Positions 26,257 to 34,804 of a stretch of DNA of 48,796 bases are shown here, in pieces; the stretch's first letter is position 1; each line of letters opens with the position of its first letter. A model generated the notes under the pieces. That model saw nothing but the letters and a program-made list of their open reading frames with translations. It was not told where the DNA came from and ran no database searches. Made by a program: the position numbers and the translations under genes. The stretch is from Verrucomicrobiota bacterium (GTDB lineage Bacteria; Verrucomicrobiota; Verrucomicrobiia; Limisphaerales; JACRJY01): positions 1 to 48,796 of the forward strand of contig JACRJY010000146.1 in NCBI GenBank assembly GCA_016235585.1. The letters are read 5' to 3'.

Positions 26257-26284
26257 TTCATCCTTCATCCCTCATCCTTCATCC
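26257..26284. repeat. Heptanucleotide array TTCATCC (right arm of inverted pair)
   Basis: Four units TTCATCC, TTCATCC, CTCATCC, TTCATCC. The last base directly abuts the stop codon of speA (TAA read on the minus strand at 26287-26285), so the array begins the 3' untranslated region of speA and may form its end structure. Confidence 0.88.
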
Positions 26285-28225
26285 TTAAAATGAGAGGTAG
26301 GTGTATTCCTTCAGCCCGCGCTCGTAGTCGTCGAGGAGGCGCATCCCCTCGTTGGGCTTCATGCGGTCGGACTTGATGGCGTCGTCCACCTGCGCCTTCA
26401 TCAGGCGCTTGAGCTCGTTCTCGTCGTATTGCACGGCGGCGAGCGTCTGGACGATGGTGTTGCCCTCGATGATTTCCTCGATGTAGTAGCCGGTCGGCTC
26501 GTCGGGTTCGAGGAAGACGTGGACCTCGTTGACGCGGCCAAAGAGGTTGTGCAGGTCGCCCATGATGTCCTGATAGGCGCCCATGAGGAAAAAGCCGAGG
26601 TAGTAAGGCTCGGGCTGACCGTTGCCATTCGTGGTCAAGGCGTGCAGAGGCAACGTGTCGCGCACGTCGCGCAGATCCACGAACTTGTTGATGCAGCCGT
26701 CGGAGTCGCAGGTGATGTCCACGAGCGTGCCCTCCTTGGTCGGGCGCTCGTTGAGTCGCGCGATGGGCATGATGGGGAAGAGCTGGCCCAGCGCCCAGTG
26801 GTCGAGCAGTGACTGGAACACGGAGAAGTTGCAGAGGTATTGGTCGCCGAGGAGGTCTTCGAGCTTGCGAATTTCCTCGGGGATGTAGGCCTGGCCCTGA
26901 AAGCTGGCGACCACCGCCTGGCTGATTTCCCAGTAGAGCGTCTCGATCTTCGCCTTGTCCGGCAGTTCCAACATCCCAAGCGTGAACATCTGGTGCGCGT
27001 CCTCCTTGCGCTCTTCGGCGTCGTGGTAGGCCTCGAGCTTGTTCAGCTTCGCGATGTTCTTCTTGATGTCGAGCAGCTCGCGGACGAGCGCGTGCTCGGT
27101 GTCGCCGAAGGTCAGCGCATCGCCGCCCTTGGTCTTGGCGATGGAGCCGAACACCTCGACGAGCAGCACGCTGTGATAGGCCACGATGCCGCGTCCGCTC
27201 TCGCTGACGATGTTCGGGTGCGGCACCTTCTCCGCGTTGCACACGTCGGCGATGTAGTAAACGATGTCGTTGGCGTATTCTTGGAGCGAGTAGTTGGTCG
27301 AGGAATCAAACGCGCTGCGCGAACCGTCGTAGTCCACGCCGAGGCCGCCGCCCACGTCCATGAACTCCACCGGGAAGCCCATCCTGTGCAGCTTCGCGTA
27401 GAAGCGCGACGCCTCCTGCACGGCCTTCTTCACCGTGAGGATGTCCGGCACCTGCGAGCCGATGTGGAAGTGCAGCAGCTTGAAGCAATGCTCCAGCTTC
27501 TCCGCACGCAACAGCTCGGTGGCGGCGAGCAACTCCGCCGTCGAGAGGCCGAACTTCGCGTTCTCGCCGCCGCTCTCGGCCCACTTGCCCGCGCCCTTGC
27601 TGGCCAGCCGCGCGCGGATGCCGATGAGCGGCTCCACCCCGACCTGTCGCGACACCGCGATGATTTGTTTCAACTCCTCCAGCTTCTCCACCACCATGAT
27701 GACCTGCTTGCCGAGCTTGGTGCCCATCAGCGCCATGCGGATGAACTGCACGTCCTTGTAACCGTTGCAGATGATGAGGCTGCCGGGCTGGTTCTGCATC
27801 GCAAGGCCCGCGAAGAGTTCCGGCTTGCTGCCGACTTCGAGGCCGAAGTTGAACGGCTTGCCCGCGTCGAGAATTTCCTCCACGACCTCGCGGAGCTGGT
27901 TGACCTTGATGGGAAACACGCCGCGATACTGCGCGGTGTAGTTGAACTCCGTGATGGCGTTGCGGAAGGCCTTGTTGATGGCCTCGACGCGGTGCCGGAG
28001 AATGTCCTGGAAGCGGATGAGCAGCGGGAACTTCAGCCCGCGCCCGCGCGCCTCCTCGACCACGTCGTTCAAATCCACGGACGCGCCGGCCTCCTGCTGG
28101 GGCCGGGCGATGACGCGGCCGGCGTCGTTGATGTCGAAGTAGCGCGCGCCCCAGCGGTCGATGTTGTAGAGGCTGCGCGCGGCCTGCACGGTCCACGGCG
28201 GCGCGCCGTCATTGGGTTCACTCAT
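26285..28225 (-). CDS. speA: Biosynthetic arginine decarboxylase
   Basis: A 646-residue PLP-dependent arginine decarboxylase of the SpeA type (arginine to agmatine, polyamine synthesis). The PLP lysine is in GVFPIKVNQ (K107); FNFGLEVGSKPEL, the LLHFHIGSQVPD segment, FMDVGGGLGVDYDGS and VSESGRGIVAYHSVL follow in the usual order; and GCINKFVDLRDVRDTLPLH lies in the C-terminal part. Length is normal. The agmatine-processing genes are not nearby. A TATAGT box lies close upstream, implying a very short leader. Confidence 0.97.
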   Translation of the reverse strand: MSEPNDGAPPWTVQAARSLYNIDRWGARYFDINDAGRVIARPQQEAGASVDLNDVVEEARGRGLKFPLLIRFQDILRHRVEAINKAFRNAITEFNYTAQYRGVFPIKVNQLREVVEEILDAGKPFNFGLEVGSKPELFAGLAMQNQPGSLIICNGYKDVQFIRMALMGTKLGKQVIMVVEKLEELKQIIAVSRQVGVEPLIGIRARLASKGAGKWAESGGENAKFGLSTAELLAATELLRAEKLEHCFKLLHFHIGSQVPDILTVKKAVQEASRFYAKLHRMGFPVEFMDVGGGLGVDYDGSRSAFDSSTNYSLQEYANDIVYYIADVCNAEKVPHPNIVSESGRGIVAYHSVLLVEVFGSIAKTKGGDALTFGDTEHALVRELLDIKKNIAKLNKLEAYHDAEERKEDAHQMFTLGMLELPDKAKIETLYWEISQAVVASFQGQAYIPEEIRKLEDLLGDQYLCNFSVFQSLLDHWALGQLFPIMPIARLNERPTKEGTLVDITCDSDGCINKFVDLRDVRDTLPLHALTTNGNGQPEPYYLGFFLMGAYQDIMGDLHNLFGRVNEVHVFLEPDEPTGYYIEEIIEGNTIVQTLAAVQYDENELKRLMKAQVDDAIKSDRMKPNEGMRLLDDYERGLKEYTYLSF

Positions 28226-28239
28226 TTCAATTGGCGCGC

Positions 28240-28269
28240 ACTATAGGAGCAGGGCGTGGAGGAATTCAA
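28240..28269 (-). promoter_or_regulatory. Probable promoter of speA
   Basis: On the minus strand, TTGAAT (28269-28264), an 18-bp spacer and TATAGT (28245-28240). The -10 box ends 14 nt before the ATG at 28225, so the 5' leader would be only about 8 nt. Confidence 0.5.
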
Positions 28270-28378
28270 CAGGCAGTTTGGAATTTTACGCTTCGTTTTC
28301 GCGACGGCGAACGGCGGGCGCAGCAAGGAAAGCCAAAGGTGTGTTTTCAAAATGCGTTGCCGTTTGTCACCCGCGCTC

Positions 28379-28511
28379 GTAGCGCAGGATGGCATCCTGC
28401 GGTTTCGCCGGTTGGCAACCGGCCAGACCGTGCAATTCCGAAAGCTTTTTGCCGTCCGAAGCGTTGGCCGGCTGCCAGTCGGCGAAACCGCAGATTGCCA
28501 ATCTGCGCTAC
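28379..28511. repeat. GTAGCGCAG-family inverted element, copy 2
   Basis: Arms 28379-28424 and 28466-28511 are 46 nt each and match at 39 of 46 positions when inverted; a 41-bp spacer separates them. Each arm reads GTAGCGCAG-hairpin-CTGCGGTTTCGCC-hairpin. Most differences between arms fall in hairpin stems and are compensated by the paired base (GA/TC versus AT/AT, for example). It fills half of the 282-bp gap between speA (start) and the oxidoreductase gene (stop), and its outer end contributes the TAG stop of the latter. Confidence 0.92.
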
Positions 28512-29836
28512 GCCGCCGGATACACCCACGGCGCGCGATACGGGCGGCTCATCAGTTTCGCCGCCTCGGCGTCGCCGATGATCTGCTCCTTCGCCCCATC
28601 CCACTGGATGCTGCGGCCGACGCGCCACGAAATCATCCCCAGCAGCGGCAGCACGGAGGCGCGGTGCGCGAGTTCGATGTTCGTCACGCCCTTGCTCCGG
28701 CCCTCGATGGCGTTGATGAAGTCCGCCCAGAGCAAGGTGAGGTTGTGCCCGTCGGGTTCCTGAAGCTGCGCGTCCTCGTGGAGGATTTTGCTTTTTTCGT
28801 TCGCGGGATAAAACGTCCAGCCGTCGCGCCAGCCGATGTGCAGCGTGCCCTTCTCGCCGTAGAAGTAGGCGCCGATCTTGTGCTTCTCCGCGTTGTTGTC
28901 GGCGAAGCGGCGGTGCTCCCACGTGCAGGTGAACTGCTCGAACTCATACACCGCGACCTGATGATCTGGTGAATCGCTCGTCTGCTCCCGGTCATTCAGC
29001 ACCGCGTCGCCGCGCACGGGCCGGCCGGCGGTGGAGAAGACACGCCTGGGATATTGCTCGCCGCTCCACCACAAGACCTGGTCGAGCCAGTGCGGCCCCC
29101 AGTCGCCGAGCTGGCCGTTGCCGTAGTCAAGGAAGTTGCGCCAGCCGCCGGGATGGAGGCGCTTGTTGAACGGCCGTTTCGGCGCGGGGCCGCACCACAT
29201 TTCCCAATCCATGCTCTTGGGCACGGCTTCGTTGGGCGAGGGATTTTCCGCGCCGCCGCCGCCGTGCGCGAAGAGCCGCACCATGCCGACCTTTCCCACC
29301 GCGCCGCTTTTCAAAAACTTCATCCCACTCACGTGATGCGGCCCGATGCGCCGGTGCATGCCGACCTGCGCGACGCGTCCGCTCGCGCGCGCGGCGGCGA
29401 GCATCGCGCGGCTCTCGTTGATGGTGTGGCCGGTGGGCTTCTCGACGAAGACGTGCGCGCCCGACTTGAGCGCGGCGATGGTGTTGAGCGCGTGCCAGTG
29501 GTCGGGCGTGGCGATGATGACAATCTCCGGCCTGTCCTTCTCCAGCAGTTCGCGGAAGTCGCGATAAGTCTTCGGCTGCGCGCCACTCAAGTCGTTGACC
29601 TGCTCGGCGGCGAGTTCGAGGATGTTGGCGTCCGCGTCGCACAACGAAGTGACATTCACCCGCCCGCTTTTCATCGCCTCCTTCAAAATGTTTTTGCCCC
29701 ACCAGCCGCTGCCGATGAGCGCGGTGCGGAATTTTTTCCCCGGCTCGGCACCGCGGAGGATGTAGGGCGCGGCGGCGAAGGAAAGGCCAGCGGTGGCGGA
29801 CGAGGTCTTGAGAAATTGGCGGCGCGTAAGATTCAT
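28508..29836 (-). CDS. Gfo/Idh/MocA family oxidoreductase with Tat signal
   Basis: A 442-residue exported oxidoreductase. N-terminal MNLTRRQFLKTSSATAGLSF is a twin-arginine signal with cleavage near AAAP or LRGAEP. The NAD(P)-binding fold has ALIGSGWWGKNI (about 40-51), and the family motif HVFVEKPTG lies at about 130. Periplasmic Gfo/Idh/MocA proteins are abundant in Verrucomicrobiota and Planctomycetes and act on sugars or polyols; the substrate is unknown. ATG 29836 places the Tat motif at the start. The TAG stop is the first TAG of the repeat element's GTAGCGCAG end, so the element may have set the present C-terminus (WVYPAA). Confidence 0.93.
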   Translation of the reverse strand: MNLTRRQFLKTSSATAGLSFAAAPYILRGAEPGKKFRTALIGSGWWGKNILKEAMKSGRVNVTSLCDADANILELAAEQVNDLSGAQPKTYRDFRELLEKDRPEIVIIATPDHWHALNTIAALKSGAHVFVEKPTGHTINESRAMLAAARASGRVAQVGMHRRIGPHHVSGMKFLKSGAVGKVGMVRLFAHGGGGAENPSPNEAVPKSMDWEMWCGPAPKRPFNKRLHPGGWRNFLDYGNGQLGDWGPHWLDQVLWWSGEQYPRRVFSTAGRPVRGDAVLNDREQTSDSPDHQVAVYEFEQFTCTWEHRRFADNNAEKHKIGAYFYGEKGTLHIGWRDGWTFYPANEKSKILHEDAQLQEPDGHNLTLLWADFINAIEGRSKGVTNIELAHRASVLPLLGMISWRVGRSIQWDGAKEQIIGDAEAAKLMSRPYRAPWVYPAA

Positions 29837-29904
29837 AAACATGGCTGTCAAAGAGACGAGCTACGCGAGCCGCCGGGTTTCGTCACGTCAATTTTCACCG
29901 GCGG

Positions 29905-30648
29905 TTATGGAAACTTCAGCCCTTCCTTCACGAACACCGCGTCGGCATAGACCAGCCGGCCCAGCGGCGGCAGGCGGCGCTCCTCGGCGAACTCCAGAAA
30001 CCGGAAGCCGTGCTCCGCGAGAAAGTTCGCCAGCGCGCGGAAGTCGGCCTGGCCCGCATAAAGATTCTCGAACAATACCTCGCTCATCACCACCGCCGTT
30101 TCGCGCAAGGTGCTCGTCGCGCCGCGCAGCACGTGCAGTTCGAAGCCCTGCACATCGAGCTTGAGGAACGCCGGGCCGCGTGTGCCGAGCTTTGCCGCCA
30201 CATGGTCGAGCGTGTCGAGCGGGACGGAGATTTTTTTCGTGCCCGCCGTGTGCGGCCACAGCTCCCGATGCCGCTCCTCCATCGGCAGCAGGCTGCTCGA
30301 GGGCGCGTAGTCGTTCTGGAACATCTCCACGGTTCCCGGCGAATCGCCGAGCGCGAGCGGATGAATTTGCACCTGCGGATTTGCCGCCGCAGTTTGCCGC
30401 AATTGCTCCTGGCAGACGGCCAGCGGTTCAAACGCATGGACGGCCGCCTTCGGAAAACAAACCGCCGCCGCGCGCGCGAACTGGCCGCGGTTCGCACCGA
30501 CATCGAAGACCGTCTGGATGCCGGTCAATGCCCGCACGCGCTCGAACAGCCGGAATAAATCCAGCGGCACGCGCCGCCGGCGCGCTTCGGCAAAGCCGGG
30601 CACGTCGAGGCGGTCGGCGCATTTGCGAAGTTCACTGGCAAGGCTCAT
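29905..30648 (-). CDS. FkbM family methyltransferase
   Basis: A 247-residue SAM-dependent methyltransferase of the FkbM type. Motif I VFDVGANRGQFARAA lies at about 47-61, with AVHAFEPLAVC as the acidic loop, then ISVPLDTLD, FLKLDVQGFELHVLRG and VMSEVLFENLYAG. FkbM enzymes usually O-methylate sugars or polyketides; the neighbouring glycosyltransferases favour a surface-glycan substrate. It follows the glycosyltransferase at 30661 by 12 bp on the same strand and is the last gene of that group. Confidence 0.9.
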   Translation of the reverse strand: MSLASELRKCADRLDVPGFAEARRRRVPLDLFRLFERVRALTGIQTVFDVGANRGQFARAAAVCFPKAAVHAFEPLAVCQEQLRQTAAANPQVQIHPLALGDSPGTVEMFQNDYAPSSSLLPMEERHRELWPHTAGTKKISVPLDTLDHVAAKLGTRGPAFLKLDVQGFELHVLRGATSTLRETAVVMSEVLFENLYAGQADFRALANFLAEHGFRFLEFAEERRLPPLGRLVYADAVFVKEGLKFP

Positions 30649-30660
30649 GTCGGGCGGAGA

Positions 30661-31812
30661 TTACGGACTCGGTGTGGAAAAGTAACGAATCCATTGCCGC
30701 GCGGTCTGGCGCGTCGAGTGGCCGTGCGCGACGGCGGCGTGGCCGGCGGCGGCGAGCCGCCGGAGTTTTTCCGGCGAATCCCACAACTCTGCGAGCAAAC
30801 GCGCCCACGAACCCATGCTGTCCGCGACCGGCCCGCCGAACTCGCCGAGGAACTCCGCCGCGTCGGGCACGCGCGCGTCGCCGATGGCGGGCACGCCGAG
30901 CGAATAGAGGCAGCGGACGCGCGAGCCGGGCTTGAGCCAGCTCAAGCGAATGCTCGGACGCGCGGGAACAAAACCCAGCCGCGCCTGCCCCGCGCTGGCG
31001 AACAACTGCTCCTTCGACCACGGGGAAAATTTCACGGCCAGTTTTCCCCAACGTTCCTCGCGCGGCGAGTCTTGGCCGCTGATCACGTGCAGTTGAATGT
31101 CCCGTGTTTCCGCCAGCCGCTCCAGCGCCGGGCGCAGATCGCGCAACGGGCCGAGACTGTATGCGCCACCGTGCCACATGAGAACGTTACCGCGCCGCGC
31201 GGGCGGTGTGCCGAGGTTTTTTGCGCCGAACTCCAGATATTCGAGCGGCTCGGATTCGCCGATGAAAGCAACGCGGGAATGGCCCCGCGCCAGCAGCGCG
31301 GCCAGCGTGCGCGAGGCGGTGGCGACGACGGAATCAAATTCCACGAGCCGGCTCCAAAAGTATTCCGGCTGATCACAGATGAGGAAAACCTTGCGCGGCT
31401 TGCCCGCGCCGTGCGCCGCGTCCGGCACCGCCTTGAAGCACACGAGCCAGTCCACGGATTCGCGCGGCAGTTCCGCGCCGGCCTCGATCCGCCAGTTGAG
31501 TCCGGCGGCGCGGGCTTCTTCGAGCAGCGCCGGCATCATGTCGTGGATGATGACGTTCGCGCCCGGCGTGCGCTGCGGCGTCCAGAAGTGGATGCGGAGC
31601 GGCATGGGAGCGCGGCCTTCAGGCCGCTTCAGCGCGGATTGAAAAGCGGACGTTGAAACGGCCTGAAGGCCGCGCTCCGGCGGCGGGACGGCTCCGACAT
31701 CATTTTGCCGGAGGGCCTCCTTGGAAATTTCCGAGAACTGCCCACTTCCCAGGCCCAGGCGCGTCGCATACAGCGCGGCGTAGAAGCGCGACTTGCGGAG
31801 CAGCGCATCCAT
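30661..31812 (-). CDS. Glycosyltransferase-like protein with in-frame repeat insertion
   Basis: A 383-residue protein predicted to be a GT-B-fold glycosyltransferase. The C-terminal half has FSPWSKEQLFASAGQARLGFVPARPS, a KPGSRVRCLYSLGVPAIGD donor-site-like segment and EKLRRLAAAGHAAVAHGHS. ATG 31812 lies 4 nt after the stop of the upstream methyltransferase gene. Residues about 38-78 (VGAVPPPERGL...ALKRPEGRAPMP) correspond to the inverted repeat 31607-31678, a dispersed element translated in frame between an N-terminal helix and the start of the conserved part. The exact sugar is unknown; the context indicates surface polysaccharide synthesis. Confidence 0.72.
   Translation of the reverse strand: MDALLRKSRFYAALYATRLGLGSGQFSEISKEALRQNDVGAVPPPERGLQAVSTSAFQSALKRPEGRAPMPLRIHFWTPQRTPGANVIIHDMMPALLEEARAAGLNWRIEAGAELPRESVDWLVCFKAVPDAAHGAGKPRKVFLICDQPEYFWSRLVEFDSVVATASRTLAALLARGHSRVAFIGESEPLEYLEFGAKNLGTPPARRGNVLMWHGGAYSLGPLRDLRPALERLAETRDIQLHVISGQDSPREERWGKLAVKFSPWSKEQLFASAGQARLGFVPARPSIRLSWLKPGSRVRCLYSLGVPAIGDARVPDAAEFLGEFGGPVADSMGSWARLLAELWDSPEKLRRLAAAGHAAVAHGHSTRQTARQWIRYFSTPSP
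31607..31678. repeat. GCGCTCC-type inverted repeat inside glycosyltransferase gene
   Basis: Perfect 20-bp inverted arms GGAGCGCGGCCTTCAGGCCG (31607-31626) and CGGCCTGAAGGCCGCGCTCC (31659-31678), each itself a hairpin with a CTTCAG/CTGAAG core. The right arm plus GGCGG (to 31683) equals the intergenic copy 25478-25502. Confidence 0.92.
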
Positions 31813-31816
31813 CGAA

Positions 31817-32569
31817 TCAATCCTTGTGCAGCAGCCCGATGCCAATCTTGCGGCGCTCGGTGCCGGTCTCGATGAATTCCTCGTGGCGGAACTTCGGCTT
31901 CAGTTCGGCCCAGAGTTTGTGCACCTCGATGTCCGGCTGCTGCTCGCGATGGTAAATGTCGTGGAACCCGATCAGCCCGCCGCGCCGGACAAACTGCGAG
32001 TAAAATTCAAAGTCCTGCTTCACGCCGGCATACGAGTGGTCGCCGTCAATGAACAGGAAATCCAGTTCCGCGCCGCCGAGCGCGCGGCGGAACTCCTCGC
32101 GGATTTTCGCGTCGTGCGAGCTGCCGCGGATGCAGTCGAGCCGCTGGCCCGGCTGGCGGAAGGACTGGAAAAACGGGAGGCTCTTCTCGCTGTAGCCGCC
32201 GCCGAACTGCCCGCCCGGCAAATCCACGCTGATGATTTGCGCGTCCGCCGCCGCGAGCTGGCACCAGATGAAAAGCGTGCCGCCCTTGAACGTGCCGACT
32301 TCGCCGACGCGCCGCAGCGGCTGCCGGCGCAGCGCGGTCACGAGGCCGAGCAGCTCGGTCATGTTCTGCTTCAACTCCAGCGAGCGGTAGAAGCCCTTTC
32401 CCTGAAACAGAAAGGGGATGGCCATCATCATTTCAATCGTGGGCAGCTCGCGCTTGAGCCGCTGCAATTCGGCCTGCGCCTCGGCGAGGTGTGTGCGCCA
32501 CAGCGCGCGCTTGGCGACGCTGTTCTGCATCCGCGCCAGCGCGCGGAGCGGGGTTGAAGTTTTTTTCAC
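31817..32569 (-). CDS. Class I SAM-dependent methyltransferase (CmcI/Methyltransf_24-like)
   Basis: A 250-residue protein: an N-terminal coiled region (HLAEAQAELQRLKRELPTIEMM), then a methyltransferase core with RVGEVGTFKGGTLFIWCQLA as motif I, IISVDLPGG as the acidic loop and LDFLFIDGDHSYAGVKQDFEFY plus GGLIGFHDIYH, the pattern of CmcI/cephalosporin-hydroxylase-type and Methyltransf_24 proteins. The start is uncertain: GTG 32569 gives VKKTSTPLRALAR; ATG 32530 is the alternative. It sits between glycosyltransferases, so a polysaccharide-modifying role is inferred. Confidence 0.82.
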   Translation of the reverse strand: MKKTSTPLRALARMQNSVAKRALWRTHLAEAQAELQRLKRELPTIEMMMAIPFLFQGKGFYRSLELKQNMTELLGLVTALRRQPLRRVGEVGTFKGGTLFIWCQLAAADAQIISVDLPGGQFGGGYSEKSLPFFQSFRQPGQRLDCIRGSSHDAKIREEFRRALGGAELDFLFIDGDHSYAGVKQDFEFYSQFVRRGGLIGFHDIYHREQQPDIEVHKLWAELKPKFRHEEFIETGTERRKIGIGLLHKD

Positions 32570-32727
32570 GGGTAATGTCCGGGACTGTCGAACGGCCTTC
32601 GGTTTTGCCTGGCCGTCTCCGGTTTTCCCCGGAGAAATTCTCCGCCAGCCTAAAACCGCGCCGCAACCTTGCCAACGGTTATCTCTGTGCGATGCTTCCG
32701 CGCGGCAGGCTCCCGCGCCGCCCACCG

Positions 32728-33807
32728 ATGAAACTCGCGCTCATTCGCCGGCAGTTCTCCGCCACGGGCGGGGCCGAGTTGTATTTGCAGCGGCTGCTCG
32801 GCGCGCTGGCGGCGCAACGCCACGAGCTGCACCTCTTCACGGAACGCTGGGACGAGCCGTTGCAAAATGTGACTCCGCATCCCGTCCTCACTTCGGGTTC
32901 GCGCGCGGAAAGGCCGCTGCGCTTCGCCGAGGCCGTGCAGCGCGAACTGGCGAAGGAACAATTCGACTGCGTCTTCAGCCTGGAACGCACGCTGCAACAG
33001 GACGTGTATCGCGCGGGTGACGGCGTCCATCGCGTCTGGCTGGAGCGCCGCCGCGAGTTTGCGCCGTGGTGGAAGCGGCCTTTCCTCGGCGGCGAGTTTC
33101 ACCGGAACATGATGGCGCTCGAGGCGCAGACGTTCGACCCGGCCCGCACGCGGCGCATCATCGTCAACTCCGAGATGGTGCGACGCGAGATTCTCCGGCA
33201 CTTCCACTTTCCCGAAGAGCGCCTTCACCTCGTCCGCAACGGCGTGGACGTGGAGCGTTTTCAAGGCGGCAACCGCGCGCTGACGCGGGCGCGCTTCGGC
33301 GTGCGGGAAAATGAATTCCTGCTCCTCTTCGTCGGCTCCGGCTGGGAGCGCAAGGGGCTGTATTTTCTGCTCGAAGCGATGCGCGACGTGGTGGCCGAGG
33401 AGGTGAAGCTGCTCGTCGTCGGCAGGGGCCGTCCGCCCATTCACGCGCCGGCAAACGTGATTTTCGCCGGGCCGATGGTGGAGGTGGAGAACGCCTACGC
33501 CGCCGCCGACCTGTTCGTGTTCCCGCCGATCTACGAGCCGTGCGCGAACGTGGTCTTCGAGGCGCTGGCGGCGGGCCTGCCCGTCGTCACCACGGCGCAG
33601 AACGGCGCGGGCGAACTCATTCAAAACGGCCACAACGGCACGGTGCTCGCCAGCCCGGCGAACACCGACCTGCTGCTCGCCGCCATTGAATACTGGCGGC
33701 AGCACGCCGGGCGCGTGACCACGAATGAGGACTTGTCGCTGGAGCGCAACGTGCGCGAGACGCTGGCCGTGCTCGAACTCGCCGCGCGGGAGAGGCAGCG
33801 GGGATGA
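32728..33807 (+). CDS. Glycosyltransferase family 4 (WaaG/RfaG-like)
   Basis: A 359-residue GT-B glycosyltransferase. MKLALIRRQFSATGGAELYL and QQDVYRAGDGVHRVWLERR in the N-domain, RRIIVNSEMVRREILRHF, and the donor-binding E-x7-E region FVFPPIYEPCANVVFEALAAGLPVV resemble LPS core glucosyltransferase I (WaaG). ATG 32728 is chosen; the frame upstream is open but antisense to the divergent methyltransferase. It overlaps the next glycosyltransferase gene by ATGA (33804-33807). It likely adds a core hexose to lipopolysaccharide. Confidence 0.9.
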   Translation: MKLALIRRQFSATGGAELYLQRLLGALAAQRHELHLFTERWDEPLQNVTPHPVLTSGSRAERPLRFAEAVQRELAKEQFDCVFSLERTLQQDVYRAGDGVHRVWLERRREFAPWWKRPFLGGEFHRNMMALEAQTFDPARTRRIIVNSEMVRREILRHFHFPEERLHLVRNGVDVERFQGGNRALTRARFGVRENEFLLLFVGSGWERKGLYFLLEAMRDVVAEEVKLLVVGRGRPPIHAPANVIFAGPMVEVENAYAAADLFVFPPIYEPCANVVFEALAAGLPVVTTAQNGAGELIQNGHNGTVLASPANTDLLLAAIEYWRQHAGRVTTNEDLSLERNVRETLAVLELAARERQRG

Positions 33808-34583
33808 AATTTTCCTTCTGCCTCATCACGCTCAACGAGGAGGCGAACCTCCCGCGCTGCCTGAAAAGCTGCGCGGACTTGGCGGATGAAACCCTCGTGC
33901 TCGACTCCGGCAGCACGGACGCCACGGAGAAGATCGCGCGCGACTTCGGTGCGCGCTTCGAGCGGCAGGACTGGCTGGGCTACGTGGGGCAGAAAAACAG
34001 GGTGCTTTCCCTCGCCGCGCACGAGTGGGTGTTCAGCCTCGACGCCGACGAGGAACTCTCGCCGGAACTGCGCGAGGAAATCCGCCGGCTGAAGCAGACC
34101 GATCCGCCGCCCGCCGTCAGCGGATACTCGATGCCGCGCTGCGTGCTCTACGAGGGCCGGTGGATCCGCCATGGCGACTGGTATCCTGACCGGCTCACGC
34201 GGATCTTCCGGCGCGCGCGGGCGCAGTTCGCCGGCGGCAAAGTCCACGAGCGGCTGGAAATCTCCGGCGAAGTGGTGCCATTGCGCGCCGACCTCCACCA
34301 CCACTCGTTCCGCGACGCCGCCGACCACTGGGCGCGCTGCCAGAAATACGCGCGGCTCTGGGCCGAGACACAATTCGAGGCCGGGCGGAGCGCCGGCCCG
34401 CTCGCGCCGTTCACGCACGCGGCCTTCCGCTGGCTGCGCGGCTATTTGATCAAGCGCGGCTTCCTCGACGGCGCGCAGGGCTGGCGCATCGCGCAGTTCA
34501 GCGCCCGGGAGGTCTTCCTGAAATACCAATTGCTGCGGGAGATGAGCCGCGCGCGGGCGGGCCGGGTTCCGCCCCGGCCTTGA
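33804..34583 (+). CDS. Glycosyltransferase family 2 (WaaE/KdtX-like)
   Basis: A 259-residue GT-A glycosyltransferase. N-terminal FCLITLNEEANLPRCLKSC, then ADETLVLDSGSTDAT and the DXD-type EWVFSLDADEELS, are the nucleotide-sugar and metal site. WYPDRLTRIFRR and VHERLEI resemble the WaaE/KdtX beta-1,4-glucosyltransferase group acting on the LPS inner core. Translationally coupled to the preceding GT4 gene. This is the last gene of the glycan cluster; a 221-bp gap with a GC-rich first part separates it from the PSD1 gene, and no clear promoter was seen there. Confidence 0.9.
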   Translation: MKFSFCLITLNEEANLPRCLKSCADLADETLVLDSGSTDATEKIARDFGARFERQDWLGYVGQKNRVLSLAAHEWVFSLDADEELSPELREEIRRLKQTDPPPAVSGYSMPRCVLYEGRWIRHGDWYPDRLTRIFRRARAQFAGGKVHERLEISGEVVPLRADLHHHSFRDAADHWARCQKYARLWAETQFEAGRSAGPLAPFTHAAFRWLRGYLIKRGFLDGAQGWRIAQFSAREVFLKYQLLREMSRARAGRVPPRP

Positions 34584-34804
34584 TGCCGAAAACCCCGGGC
34601 CGGGGAGCGGGGGATGGGGCGGCCCGCTTCGTGACGACCGGAAAAACTCGCCGGGACGTGCCTGCGGAACAGGCTGTTTCCGGCGGAAACGCCCTTCTGC
34701 CCGCCGCGAAACCGCCGGTTGCAGAATTGTGCATGGAACTTGCACGAATCATCTATGGACGGTGGGCGTCCATAACAGCGACTATCACGGCCATCAACCG
34801 AACC

